From Spirodela intermedia (Eukaryota > Streptophyta > Magnoliopsida > Alismatales > Araceae): DNA of 64,000 bases. The stretch covers positions 6,231,501-6,295,500 of the forward strand of contig LR746269.1 of assembly GCA_902729315.2 (NCBI GenBank), given 5' to 3'. The notes beneath the pieces were generated by a model that worked only from the letters and a program-made list of their open reading frames with translations, ran no database searches and was not told the origin of the DNA. Shown piece by piece: positions 36,270 to 52,461 of the stretch. Both the position numbers and the translations under genes were made by a program. How positions within the stretch are numbered: position 1 is the stretch's first letter; the number at the start of each line of letters is the position of its first letter.

Positions 36270-37053
36270 CCCAGCCCGCTTGCAGTTTAGAGTAGGAGGA
36301 AGGTGGAAGAAAGTAGAAAAGAGGACTTCATGTACTAGTTCCCCTGTACAAAAGGACTCTTATTCTTGGGAGATCACCCGCTAAATGCTACGTCACTGCT
36401 CTTCGCCAACTTCCTGGTTCCAGTTACAGGCTCTCTCTCTCTCTCTCTCTTCCTGCCACCTGGCTAAGTAAGAGTCTGTCGATTGCGTAGTTCTCTTCGG
36501 TGGAAAATGGTGGTGTTTTGGAAAGCTGGATCTCCAGTGTTTGTATTCTTGGTACGCGACAAAAGGAAAAGGGGTTGTGTTGGTCGGGCTGGTTGGGTGA
36601 GGCTCGGACCCTGTAAAGAGCAAGTGGGCGGCTTGGCCCATTTTCTCTCTCTCCTCCGCCAGCAAGTATTAGCAAGGGTACGAGAGCGAGATAGAGAGAG
36701 AGAGCAGTGGGGGTGGGACCGAGCTAATATACGTCGGCCCGTGATCCAATAAGAAACGAGGATTTGCTCTGAAAAATGGAGTACATACGCAATTTTTTTA
36801 TTTATTGGGCGCTAATGGGTATCAGAGGAAATCCTCTCTTCTGTCTTCCTGATCTTTGACGCAGACTCGATCTCTCTCTCTCTCTCTCCCTCTCTCTCTC
36901 TCTCTGTGGAATTGGGTGGAGTAGCGGGTCTCTCTGGTTTCCCTCCTTCCCGCCCAAGCTCTCCCCTGGTTGTTTTCTCTGCTGCGCCATCTCTGGTGCA
37001 ACCGAGAAAAGTTCTACGTGGCGGAGGATCCGTCTCTTTCATTCACCGCTGCC
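36270..37053. other. Spacer between HRD3A and Alfin-like genes
   Basis: This holds the HRD3A 3' region and the Alfin-like promoter and 5' UTR. CT/GA tracts occur at 36431-36450, 36687-36705 and 36868-36905. The last of these probably lies in the Alfin-like 5' leader. No coding frame is supported. Confidence 0.55.
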
Positions 37054-40000
37054 ATGGAAATGGCCGCCTCAAATCCCCGGTCGGTCGAGGACATCTTCAA
37101 AGACTACAGTGGCCGTAGGAACGGCATCGTCCGCGCTCTGACCTACGGTGACTCCCCCCACCTTCTCTTCCCGCTCTTACGGCTTCTCGATCCTCCTCGA
37201 GATCTGTTTTTGTCCGTCTGTTTTCAACCCTTACTATGTTACGCTAACCTCGTTGACGTTTTCCGCCAGATGTGGACGCGTTCTATGCACTCTGCGATCC
37301 TGGTGAGATCTCACTCTCAGATCCGTTCGAGTCCAGGTTTTCCCATACTACTATGATATTTCTTTCTTCTCTCATTTCTACTTCCCTGTTCTCAGAGAAA
37401 GAGAACCTCTGCTTGTACGGCCATCCAAACGATTCCTGGGAGGTGGAACTTCCCGCGGAGGAGGTGCCTCCCGAGCTGCCAGAGCCGGCCCTGGGAATCA
37501 ACTTCGCGAGAGATGGCATGAACCGCAAGGACTGGCTCTCTCTTGTAGCCGTGCACAGTGACTCGTGGCTACTGTCAGTGGCTTTCTACCTTGGGGCTCG
37601 CTTCAACCGCAACGAGAGGTAACGTTCTTTGTAGATCGGTGCTTCTGCTGTCTAGTGATAGCTACCTCTTGAATGTTATTCTTTTGCGGAAGATAGGTAA
37701 TTCGGCACGTCGCCTAATTTTGATGGATCAGATGTCTCTGATTTCCATTTTATGCCGTTTAATTCATGAGTATCCATGCTCATGTCTCGTTTATTTGTCA
37801 CTTACCGTTGTTACGTCATGTCCGTTTGTGAAGCCGTCAACGAATTGACCTCTATGTTCGGAAATCCAGAAGGCCTCCGTTACTAGCATAGTCCTCAACT
37901 TCCAGAGGTCTCATATTGCACTTATCGACGAAGATCAGTGACTTCGAAGTGGCTTAAAGCAACGTGATTTGAGCTTTCTCTTCCAGGTGATTGAGAGGAT
38001 GAGCATAGTATGATGGACGAATAAGTTGGATTCAGTCTTGCATCACTTCTGCAATATTTACTATTTACCTCAATGGTGAATCTTCTACATCCATAACGGG
38101 AGAAGATGTTCATAATGTGGCTCCTCCATCCTATGCTGTTCTGTTTGGTGACAACATCCCTCAGTGATATGTGACAGACCGCAGAAGGACTGGAGTAAAT
38201 CAGAGAATTCGAGTCATGCCAGCAGTGGGACTTGAAGTTATTTGCCCGCCTACAATATGCTGATGATGGTATTTTCTTTTGTTGAGGAAGGTTGTGCTGT
38301 CCTGTGATATTGGAGCTCTTCAGAGAAGTCACTAGATTGCTAGTGAAACGAGAGAGGAACTTGGTAGTAGATATGCTTGTTAATTATAGAGAGCTCAGGA
38401 CGTTGTGTTGTTTCTTGGCTATGAGGTGTGATGTTTTCTAGCTTTCTATTTGGAATTGCTGATCACTGGGTATACTATTCATCAGAGATATTACATGAGG
38501 CTATCGGAGAGATTTGAAGATAGGTTCTCATATTGGAAGAGTTGGTTTCTTTCCCATGATTAAAGGTTAGTTTTATTTAAGCTTGTGTGGTGTCCGACTT
38601 GATGATCGATTTGTTGGTTATTATTCTTAAACGTGTAGGCTCTGTCAATGGAAGTCTTTTCTGACATGGAGAGGAAATTTTTTGTTGATGTTGATATGAT
38701 GTCTATTGGTGGAGTGTGTGTGCAGAATAAAAGAGAGTGACAGTCTTGGCGGAATTAATATCATCGGTTTCAACCTGGCTTCGTGTGGCAGGGTGACTGT
38801 GGAAATTGGTTAGGGAGTAAGGCAGATAGTGGCTGAGAATTATTTGGCAGGAGTCATGCAAAACAGTAAGATTCTGAGGACTATCGTCTTAAATTTCTAC
38901 TGATATTTCCTATGAATGGAGAAATATTTTGAATTCTATAAGCGTATGGGTGGAAGGCTTTTGTATCTGTTGAGCAACGGCCAAATGACTTACCTTTGAG
39001 AATTTTCCTACAGGGATAGTTCCAGCTACCCGCCAGAACAACAGAAGATCATTGGATGATAGTGGTTGAGGCTTTGATCATAGTGCTGTGAGAGGGTGAT
39101 CGTTTCCAATCTTGAGGAGATTGGATTACTTGAAGCCAATCTTGATGCTTTTACCTAGTGTTTGCTACGGATGTCAGGGTTGGACTTATGGGCCTGGGGG
39201 GAAGGATGTAGTATTCCTATATAAACCAGCATACTTCTTCGTTGTTGTTGAAGGAATCAAGCATCACATGGCACCTTCAATTCGGGGATCCCCATCCCCT
39301 TGGAAAGTGCTGATCTGGGAAAGTGTTGAATAACTCGTCATTTCGATAACATTAACCCCTCCTGCAGCCTATCTGGGGAATGAGTGAAGCCCAAATTACT
39401 ACTCTAACCAGTAACTTTGTTTTTCACCTGTCACCGAACGGATATCTCTCTCATCAACCGGTTATCGTCGTTGTTCTGTGTGCAAAACATGCTTATCGGC
39501 CATGCTAGGCTAGTGTCTTCTGATCAAACTAGTAAGGACGTCCTTAATTTTTGGAAATGTCACTCTTGTCTTGGAAAAGAATGATTTCTGGCCTACACAG
39601 AGGTCAATTGTGCACATGAAGATAACCATGCCCTTTAGTCGTATGTCCATCAGGGCCTAGTCACTGCAGATGGAAGTGGAAACACTTTTGTTCTTTGGAA
39701 GATGATCATAGTGGGTCTTGCCATTTCGGAATTAGCACTCGTCTAGAAAATGAAAGTGGATATTAATCGGGCCTGGTTGTCAATCTATAGGAAATGAGAA
39801 CAGAATACGTGGAATATCCGTTCTTGAAGAGTAGGGTTGTTTTTTTTTTTACATTTTTGGAAATAAATAAATTGAATGGAGGACTCTGAACAAACACTAT
39901 GTTGACTCGTGACTATGAGTTCGACAGTCTCCGTTTGACTTCGTTTCCTGCCGGTTTCCATTTCGAGGAAATTTTATATCTGGCGTTGTCCGCAAATGTC

Positions 40001-41070
40001 GGAGAGTAACTAAAATGGAACATACCCATCATTGCCCACATCTCCTTTACTGCCACCGCTAGTACTTATCATGCATCAAGTCTCTCTTCCATCGCTCTGC
40101 CCTCCAAAGTTATTTGACTGGTTTGACCCGCTTTCTGTCAGCATCATGCCATCAGAGTTCCCAGCTCCTTGAAGGTTCTGTCGAATCCTGTGGAGAAAGT
40201 TTCCTGGACAAATTATTTCCTACGAAATTTCCATCTTTTCAGTCTGAGAGACGACTTTTAGTTTATTTTTACGAGAACTATCATCATACCGTCAGAAACA
40301 TCAGGTGGAAAACATCTTGAGAAGGCTTTTTGTTGGGCTGTTTTTCGTAACAGGAAGCGCCTCTTTACCATGATCAATGATCTGCCTACCGTATTTGAAG
40401 TGGTCACAGATAGGAAACAAGCCAAGGAGAGATTCAGTGCTGACAACAGCGGGACCAAGTCCAAACTCACAATGAAGGTACGCAACCCCCCCCCCCCTCC
40501 CCCACATTACTAAAAGGGGAAAGATATGCCTCCTAGAATAGTCCCACATCGGAAAATGCGATCCCATGGAACCCACACACTCCAATTGAACAGCTCCGCA
40601 TTATATATTTATACGCATGTTAGAGATCCTTGTGCTTTAATTGGTTTTTGGTTGGAGTTCTTCTACATCAGTTATTTAACATGTTAGAGCTCCTTGTCTT
40701 GTGACTGGTTCCTGTGCGTGCGTGCGTGCGAGCGTATTATTCCCACGTGATGAAAGCCCTCCTGCACCTTGCCCTTTTCTCCTTTTCCCCTTGTTGGCTG
40801 CCTTCCTAGCGCTCGAGCAATGGGCAGGTGAAGAATGGCGACTTGAAGCCCGGGGAAGAACGCCGCGGGGGAGAAGAAGAGGACGAGCACAGCGAGACGC
40901 TCTGCGGGATATGCGGGTCGAACTACAGCGCGGACGAGTTCTGGATCGGCTGCGACGTGTGCGAGAAGTGGTACCACGGCAAGTGCGTGAAGATCACCCC
41001 CGCCAAGGCCGACAGCATAAAGCACTACAAGTGCCCCCACTGCAGCAGCTCTTCCAAGAAGGCCAGGTAG
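37054..41070 (+). CDS. AL: Alfin-like PHD-finger protein (histone H3K4me reader)
   Basis: Five exons: 37054-37147, 37270-37302, 37396-37618, 40354-40477, 40810-41070, encoding 244 aa. The N-terminal Alfin domain (about residues 8-140) is highly conserved: [40 protein letters not shown] and [20 protein letters not shown]. An acidic/basic linker leads to the C-terminal PHD finger (about 188-240). Its Cys4-His-Cys3 ligands lie in [28 protein letters not shown] and KCPHC. Plant AL proteins bind H3K4me2/3 through this finger, and the aromatic-cage Trp in DEFWIGC is present. The start ATG has good context (gccATGg). Exon 2 is only 33 nt. Intron 3 (2.7 kb) contains a LINE-like relic. Confidence 0.95.
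38150..38800 (+). mobile_element. Decayed LINE-like (non-LTR) reverse transcriptase fragment in Alfin-like intron 3
   Basis: Reading the plus strand with frame breaks, positions 38249-38280 give [11 protein letters not shown], matching the RT catalytic box (x-F/Y-A-D-D) of plant LINEs. About 380 bases on, 38648-38686 gives [13 protein letters not shown], resembling the downstream LINE motif W-K-x-x-x-L-S-W-x-G-R-x-x-L. In-frame stops and shifts are frequent, so it is long dead. Ends, poly(A) tail and target duplications were not found. The boundaries are approximate. Confidence 0.5.
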
Positions 41071-41587
41071 CAACCCAGGTAAGATCATAATCGCTTTCTT
41101 CTTTCTTTTTACTTTTTATTTTCATGAAAGCTAGTAGATAATAGATAATAATCCCTCCTATTAAAAGCTCTTGATTTGGTTCGCTTCGGTTTGCTTTTTT
41201 TAAAATAAGAAAAAAGAAGAAAAATGGGCTGATTTTTTTTTTTCCTTTCCTCCAGCGCTTGAAGTTAGATTCCTAGGCGAGATGACACTCCTCTCTCCTT
41301 CCGTGTGGATGGATGGATAGATTAATATGGACCTCTCTTCCGGATATGCCCTTTGACTCGCCGGTCAACGGCTAGCGCCCTGATTTGGACCTTAAAAAAA
41401 TCCCTCGAAGAGGATCTTTTTATAGTATGAAGAACAGCAATCCCGCTTCATTTTGGTATCCGTATTTAACTGCAGTTATTTTTAGAAAACAAATTTAAAG
41501 GATTTTAATAGGCAGAGTCGTACCTTTCTTTTTGTTGAATATCAAGCTCGTGGGGCCCACATACGAGATACCAATCTCGGTGCCAAG
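41071..41587. other. Convergent 3' spacer between Alfin-like and CPK13-type genes
   Basis: Roughly 520 bases lie between two stop codons facing each other. It should hold both 3' UTRs and poly(A) sites. An additional intron in the Alfin-like 3' UTR is possible because GTAAGA follows the stop closely at 41079. Nothing else is recognisable. Confidence 0.55.
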
Positions 41588-46782
<5,195 letters not shown>

Positions 46783-47872
46783 TCCACCGAATAAGCCTGC
46801 TGTTCCGACCCCTTGTCCTTCTCTTCAGGTGCGCACAGGCGTAGAGTCCTACAGCTCGAGTCCGTCGATCCCACGGTTTTCAGCGTTACGAATCGCCATG
46901 ACCGCGGATGAGAACCGCAAGGTGCAGCATTCGGCAATCGACCTCAGGAGGGGTGAGGAACGGGGATGATTTTTATCTCAGAGAAGAGTCAAGTGCCGCA
47001 AGCGATCAATCCCTGAGACGGCTGATAAATCGGCGGCAGGGTAAGATAAGGAACGATCTGAGAGGGTGAGGATCGAGGGGGGAGAGAGTACGGAGGCAAT
47101 GCCGGCCTTTCGTTCTGCAGTAGAGAGGAACTACCGTTGAACCGGGGCATGGACTGGCTATCCCGTCGCCGTGTGACATTGTCTCCGGCACCACCACCGC
47201 CACCGCCACCGCCGCCGCCGCCTCCTTCAGGTGCGCCACCGTTGTTCTCCCCTCTGCCGGCCGACCATGGCGCCGCCCCCTGAGAAAGAAGATCCAGGTG
47301 CCACACCAGTCCTGAGCAGAGAGTAGAGGAGAGTAAGAAGGACGATACCCGTCGCCCCCACCTTCGGTCTAAAACAGAACGTAGTGGTCTGCAGTGACGG
47401 AGCGTGACATTACCGCCCCCCCGCTGACACCGGGTCTCTTCGGCATGGATCGCTGGCTTTTTTAGGGGGTAAACAGTCGGTGCGACCAACTATCGGTGAT
47501 CGTACCCTCCCCATTTCTTTTCGATACTTTAACCGAATTGACAGCTTGAATTCCCTCCTCGACCGTGTGAGTTACGTGTCAACACCACAGAAAATCGGAT
47601 CGGGTCCCATAAATAACCAGCGGAAACCCGGAGGGTCAGTTGTGGGCCCACTGTACATGTTAGATTTTAGTGGGCATCTAGCATTCCCTTAATGGGTGTG
47701 TTCGGCGGGTATGGCCCACGTGAAACGAGAATATCCAGCCCAGTTGCCCCAAGTGGGTTGGAAAGGGATTCCGTGGAGGAACGACAGAGCGTAGACTATT
47801 CAAGAGTCAAGCTGCCCTTTGATTACGTCATCCTAGGTGCTATTTGTTACTTCGTCCACATCTATAACAAAG
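46783..47872. promoter_or_regulatory. Upstream region of the CPK13-type kinase gene
   Basis: The first 700 bases upstream of the ATG are GC-rich and include a Gly-codon-like GGC/GGT run (47200-47226). They probably contain the 5' UTR and promoter of the kinase. A 167-codon open frame on the minus strand (47489-46989) starts from a non-ATG codon and shows no domain, so I do not call it a gene. No convincing TATA box was seen. Confidence 0.45.

Positions 47873-47950
<78 letters not shown>
47873..47950. repeat. (CT)n microsatellite, about 78 bases
   Basis: Near-perfect CT dinucleotide run, the longest pure CT tract in the window. It lies at the boundary between the kinase upstream region and the AT-rich mobile-element region. 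Confidence 0.97.
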
Positions 47951-47953
<3 letters not shown>

Positions 47954-48089
47954 GACCTATCTATCATATTAGATTTGAGTTCGGCATAAGTGAAACCTAT
48001 TAACTAGATCTGGCCCCTTTCTACCTTTATCTCTTCTCTCTCACAAGTTGACAGTATCACATCGTTAACCAGCAACCGCCGCAGTATCA

Positions 48090-50200
48090 ACATGATATCA
48101 GAGTAGTTCAGATGATGTTGTTCTATCTCATTTTTACAATCAATCGAGAGGAGAGAAGTTCGATTTACCCTATACTTGAAATATGTTTTCTTGGTTATTT
48201 TTCTTGATGACTTCTAGATGATTGATAGTGTTTGATGCTTTTTGAGTTTTCTTAAGACCAATCTCAACGTTCCTTACCTCCCTTTCAATGCTTAAGGTCG
48301 AGATAACGACTTGATATGTTATAAGGATGATTTTTTTTTTAGTTTTTCTTTAAAAAAATCTGTAATTCTTGATTTGACCTCATTTATCCATCTAGAAAGC
48401 AGAAGCATAACATTTTCTAGCATATGATAAGATCATTTTATGTTTGAAGTTATTTACATGGTATCATCATCAACACAACTTATGGAATGTTTAAAATGAT
48501 ATATATAATTTTTAATATATGGAATGAATTTAAATTAGATAGAAGAAACTTGCTTCAATGGAGTGAGTTAATTGAAGTTATCTTGTATAGTAGGAAAAAA
48601 AATGCTTCATTTATTTACTTGAAAGCGCCTTATTTTCCATAGGAAACGAGAGAGTTGGATTATCTTTAAGAATTCAAGATGCGACCATTTGAATTAATAG
48701 ATCATTGATTATATGTTTCAAAAGAGTGGTATAATGACTCATAAAGTCAACGAGAATTACTTATTTATTCCTACAGCTAATAATATTTATGAAATAAAAA
48801 ATAAAACTTATTAAAAAATATTGTGGAGTACAAATATATAGAATCACTACAAAGGCAATAACTATAAAACAAGAGAACATATTAGTGAGAGGTTATGCAA
48901 ATGAACTTAAATTTCTATGATAGGAAATCGATAGATATTGTAAGAGAGTCAGAAATTTATGGTAGTGCCACAAATAATTGATAGTTCATCATTTATTATT
49001 CAATATAAGGAAAATAAAGACACCTCAACAATATGGTCAAGTGAATAAGGATAATTATAGGGGCAACTTATGATATAACTATTATAACTAAGCATGACAT
49101 ATTAGGATCAATAGTATAAGTTTCATGGTAGACTCTAACAAGAGGCTAAGTTATCTCACCACTATGTCAACTTCTAGGGGAGTGTCAATATCAGCAGCAA
49201 ACACTCTTATAATTTTAGAAGACTAGAATATTGACATTGAGAAGTTGAAATCAATTATGACATTTAGTATATTGAGTCATTCTAGTGAGAATGTTAAAAC
49301 CACACAATTTTTATCTACTTCATAGATTTTAGATACATGAGCCATTGACCATATGACTAATAATGATGATATCATAATATTTATGATATTTATGGTAAGA
49401 CAATGAACAAGAACAAGAGGATTATATGTGCTTAAAAGTGCAAAGGTCTTGAGTATCTTAAAACCTCATGATATACCAACACCATAGAATCAACCTTCAT
49501 CAAGATGTGGAACTGCCAACCCTACTACACTAAAGGATTTTTTATTGTCTCATTGTGATCTTTTAAATCCATCATTTTAAAACTTTGAAAACTATATTTC
49601 TAAAGTTATTATTTAATATGAAAGTAGAGAATTTTGAATGCCTAAGCATAGATAGACCTCACTTCCTACAAGTAGTGAACTAAATTCCATGATTTTTATT
49701 TATTCATAGTGATGTTTAGGGACCCTCATTTACTTTTATTATCTTGGGAGCTAGATAGTCCATGACCTTCATATATGATAGCTCGTGACCTACGTAGTTT
49801 TCTTTAATAGATCATAAATATGAAGCTAGTAAAGTACTTTAATAATTTTATTTATCAATTTAAAAATAATTTGGAATAATAATTACAAAATAAATAAAAT
49901 AATATATGAGATTATTTTAATAACATAATAACTATTTTTTTTAAAAAAAGAGTAATTATTCATGAATCCTCTTGTAGAATAATCCACAACAAAATAGAGT
50001 GACTAAAAAGAAAAATGATCACATACTAAAAGTAACAAGAACACTTATATTCTAAAATAATGTATCCAAATATTTTTAAAGAGAACCATTCTTAATAGTC
50101 ATTCATCTTATAGATTTTTTATTGACCCAAGTATTGGAATTTAAGAGCCAATTATAGGATTTATTATTTTGTCCATTTAGGGAGTTGATAAGTTGAAAGT
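48090..50200 (+). mobile_element. Heavily decayed Ty1/copia retrotransposon internal region
   Basis: In-frame stops and shifts are everywhere, but ordered copia landmarks survive on the plus strand. A primer-binding-site-like TGATATCAGAGTAG lies at 48093-48106 (family form TGGTATCAGAGC). A Gag N-terminal KLDRRNLLQWSELIE lies at 48532-48576. The protease box at 49314-49367 reads ILDT*AIDHMTNND. The pre-integrase end HSDV*GP is at 49705-49725. Integrase-core remnants (SMTFIYDSS...FSLIDHKYEASKV) are at 49759-49835. A later integrase stretch (IIHESSC) lies at 49955-50140. Many stops look like G-to-A changes (TGG to TAG, GGA to TGA-like), consistent with methylated-C decay. No intact LTR pair was identified. 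Confidence 0.75.
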
Positions 50201-51565
50201 GCCCCTATTTTGAATTGGATAACCCTAGAGGGGCAGATCCTGTGTAGCCACATGTTCAATTGAAAACTAACTTAATTTATAAGATTTTTGAACTTATGTC
50301 ATATGTCTACAATCAAAATCAAGTCAAAAGATAGTTTGATTTGTTAGCACTAAAATGTGCTTTCATTAGATACTTGAACATTAATAAAAGGTATAAGTAT
50401 TATCATACTCTATAAAAAAACTTTTAATGAACATTAATCTTTCTTTAACACTTAAATTGTCTCTTGAGAGAGCAAAAATATGAGTAAAGGTGATAATAGA
50501 GAACCAGAACTTGGTGAGACCAGCATGGAATTTAATTGTCTCTACACGGCCCTCTTCTTCTGACCAAATACTGTGACAATAAATTTAAATTCATATTGAT
50601 CAAATACTGTGACAATAAATCCATCAAAAAATATTGTGCACAACTCGATTTAATATGAATTAATCAAATACATTGAGATCAATAAACACTTCATCAAAGA
50701 GAAGTTCAATATTGACATCATCTATACACGATACTTCTTAACTCATAAGCAATTAACATATTCTCATCAAAATATTAGATGTACAATGTTTTCCATATGC
50801 TCACCTATAAATTGGGATGGAATGACATCGATTCACCAATTTCAGGAAGAATGTCTAAGAACTATATGACATTTGTACTAAAATTGTTCACTATTTAGAT
50901 ATATGTTTAATTTATTCTTATTTAAGTACTTTCTTCATTCGTGGGTGTGTTGGATCAGTGTTTATCATAAATAAAACCTCGAATCAACCTACTATGATGA
51001 ATTTGGTATAAATATATTATCTATTTCGTCATTTAATTAATCATAGAAATTTGGCCTTCTTTTCTCTCTCCTCTCTCAAGAGCCTTCTCTACCGACTAGT
51101 GACCACGGCGACATGAACAAGACTCAATAATCCCGTGTCCTCCATAGGCTTATCTCTCGTTGACGACCCAATCACTTAGATACCCCCTAATTAGAAGTCA
51201 ATTCACGATATTAAATATGTTTCTTGTATTATATAAAATTATGTATTCGGGTATTTTCTACTCATAATACAATATATTGATCTTAATGCAAAAGATTAAA
51301 GCACAATAAAATTATTTTCCAATAGTAATTTTAACTAATTATAATAAATTATCTTCGTCGAAGTAGAAAATAAGAAACTCGATCAAACCCAAGAGCGGTC
51401 TCCAAGATAGGCTCTAAACTTGGTTTGGACCGGGTACGAAGCCCATTCCGGCTCAAAATCTAAGAGATAGAAAGAGAGAGATGATACCCAGAAACGGGAT
51501 TTTATTTAGGAGCGTAAATGTGGCCTGGAACTCTCCTAGGTGGGTTAGAATTTAAGAGGGAGCTC
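50201..51565. other. AT-rich spacer with possible 3' LTR start and small direct repeats
   Basis: No gene is seen. TGTTGGATCAG at 50948 has the form of a copia LTR start, but no matching upstream LTR was confirmed by eye. A 20-base direct repeat occurs at about 50565-50584 and 50599-50618. A TBL-like relic is at 50485-50566. A CT-rich stretch with a few GC-rich bases lies at 51059-51125. Confidence 0.45.
50485..50566 (+). pseudogene. Relic matching the last exon of the TBL gene
   Basis: Positions 50540-50566 are identical over 27 bases to 56108-56134, the last codons, stop and first 3' bases of the TBL gene. The preceding bases keep a weaker resemblance to its C-terminal codons (PGLPDTWN versus P-E-L-G-E-T..W-N with a frame shift). 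No upstream exons are seen. It is a fragment, either a degraded tandem copy or a captured piece. Confidence 0.55.
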
Positions 51566-51596
51566 TCAGCGTTGCTGAGGGGTGCCGATTCCATGG

Positions 51597-51630
<34 letters not shown>

Positions 51631-52110
51631 CGCCTCCGCCGCCGCCGCCGCCGCCGTCGCCTCCGCCGCCTCCGCCGCCGCTGTCGTCACCGCCGCCGCC
51701 GTCGCCTCCGCTCCCTCCGCCGCCGCCGCCGCTGTCGTCACCGCCGCCGCTGCCACCGCCGCCGCCGCCGATGTGGGGGTCGTGCCGTCTGTTAGCCGAC
51801 GGATCAGCGTAGTCATCGGTTCCGTCGTTGGTCCTCCCTTCCACCGCCGCCGGGCCACCGCTACCTGCGCCAAAACTACCGCGTCAGGTGAATGAAACAG
51901 GGGAGGACCGAGGAAATGAAGGCGACGTGTCTCCTCCTACACCACCCGCCGTCTCCGCTGTGAAAATGGCTGCCGGCCACCGGCGGAAGGAGCGGCGGCG
52001 GCCCCGGTGGCGGAGCTGGGAGCTTTACCCGGAACAGACACTGCGCGGCTCGCCGAGCAGACCACAGCGCAGACCAGGAAGAAGACCACGAGGAGCCGTA
52101 CTCCCCCCAT
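51566..52110 (-). CDS. PSY: PSY-family tyrosine-sulfated peptide hormone precursor with Gly/Asp repeat tail
   Basis: Two exons, 52110-52029 and 51864-51566, encode 126 aa. Exon 1 is a signal peptide (MGGVRLLVVFFLVCAVVC...). The donor is CCGG|GTAAAG, the intron is 164 bases and the acceptor is GGCGCAG; phases agree (1/2). Residues 44-57 read D-DYADPSANRRHDP, matching the PSY consensus DYxxPxxNxxHxP and close to Arabidopsis PSY1 (DYGDPSANPKHDP). The Asp before Tyr46 is what tyrosylprotein sulfotransferase needs. PSY peptides are secreted, sulfated ligands of LRR receptor kinases that control growth. Residues 60-116 are Gly runs broken by Asp and Ser, coded by GGC/GGT repeats; this tail is unusual. 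A TATA-like box lies 52-60 bases upstream of the ATG. The poly-Ala frames on the other strand are shadows of the repeat. Confidence 0.75.
51597..51770. repeat. GCC/CCG trinucleotide repeat encoding the PSY Gly tail
   Basis: About 170 bases of GCC/TCC/GTC codon-like units on the plus strand (GGC/GGA/GAC on the minus). They give poly-Ala/poly-Pro frames on one strand and the Gly/Asp tail of the peptide precursor on the other. Such repeats are prone to length change. Confidence 0.95.
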
Positions 52111-52160
52111 CTCTTTCTCTATCTCTATCCCCCTCGTCCTCTCTCTACATTTATGTCCAT

Positions 52161-52170
52161 ATTTATATAC
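52161..52170 (-). promoter_or_regulatory. TATA box of the PSY precursor gene
   Basis: On the minus strand the sequence reads GTATATAAAT, a good TATA match, 52-60 bases upstream of the start codon at 52110. It is followed by a GA-rich leader. This implies a very short 5' UTR of about 20-30 bases and supports the minus-strand gene model. Confidence 0.6.
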
Positions 52171-52461
52171 ATATCAGCGCAAAGGGGACGAAGAATGTCT
52201 GACGCCTCCGCCTTGGATTATATGTCAACGTGTAAAGTGCCTTTTTTAACAAAATACTGTATGTGGCATGCGACCATTGGTCTTTCACCGACCGAGGATA
52301 GAGTAAAGGGCCCACGTCGCCGAGTCCCAGATTATAGGATGGATTTCATTGGGGAGCTCATCCGCCGCCGAATTTTCGAACCTTTTTGGGAAACCAGCGC
52401 CGAAAAACGGCCGCTTTACGAGAGGAGGATCTGTCAGTTAAAGAGATGTTTGCACCTGAAA

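Noticed and set aside
46989-47489. Minus-strand 167-codon open frame upstream of the kinase
   Set aside because: Non-ATG start, Gly run from a GGC repeat, no domain. It is better read as 5' UTR/promoter of the CPK13-type gene.
50948-51125. Candidate copia 3' LTR
   Set aside because: TGTTGG start fits, but I could not align a partner LTR upstream of the PBS-like site, so it is not listed as a feature of its own.
51518-51895. Plus-strand open frame of 125 codons, mostly Ala/Val/Ser
   Set aside because: It is the complement of the GGC repeat that codes the PSY tail on the minus strand. It has no domain, no promoter signal and only repeat composition.
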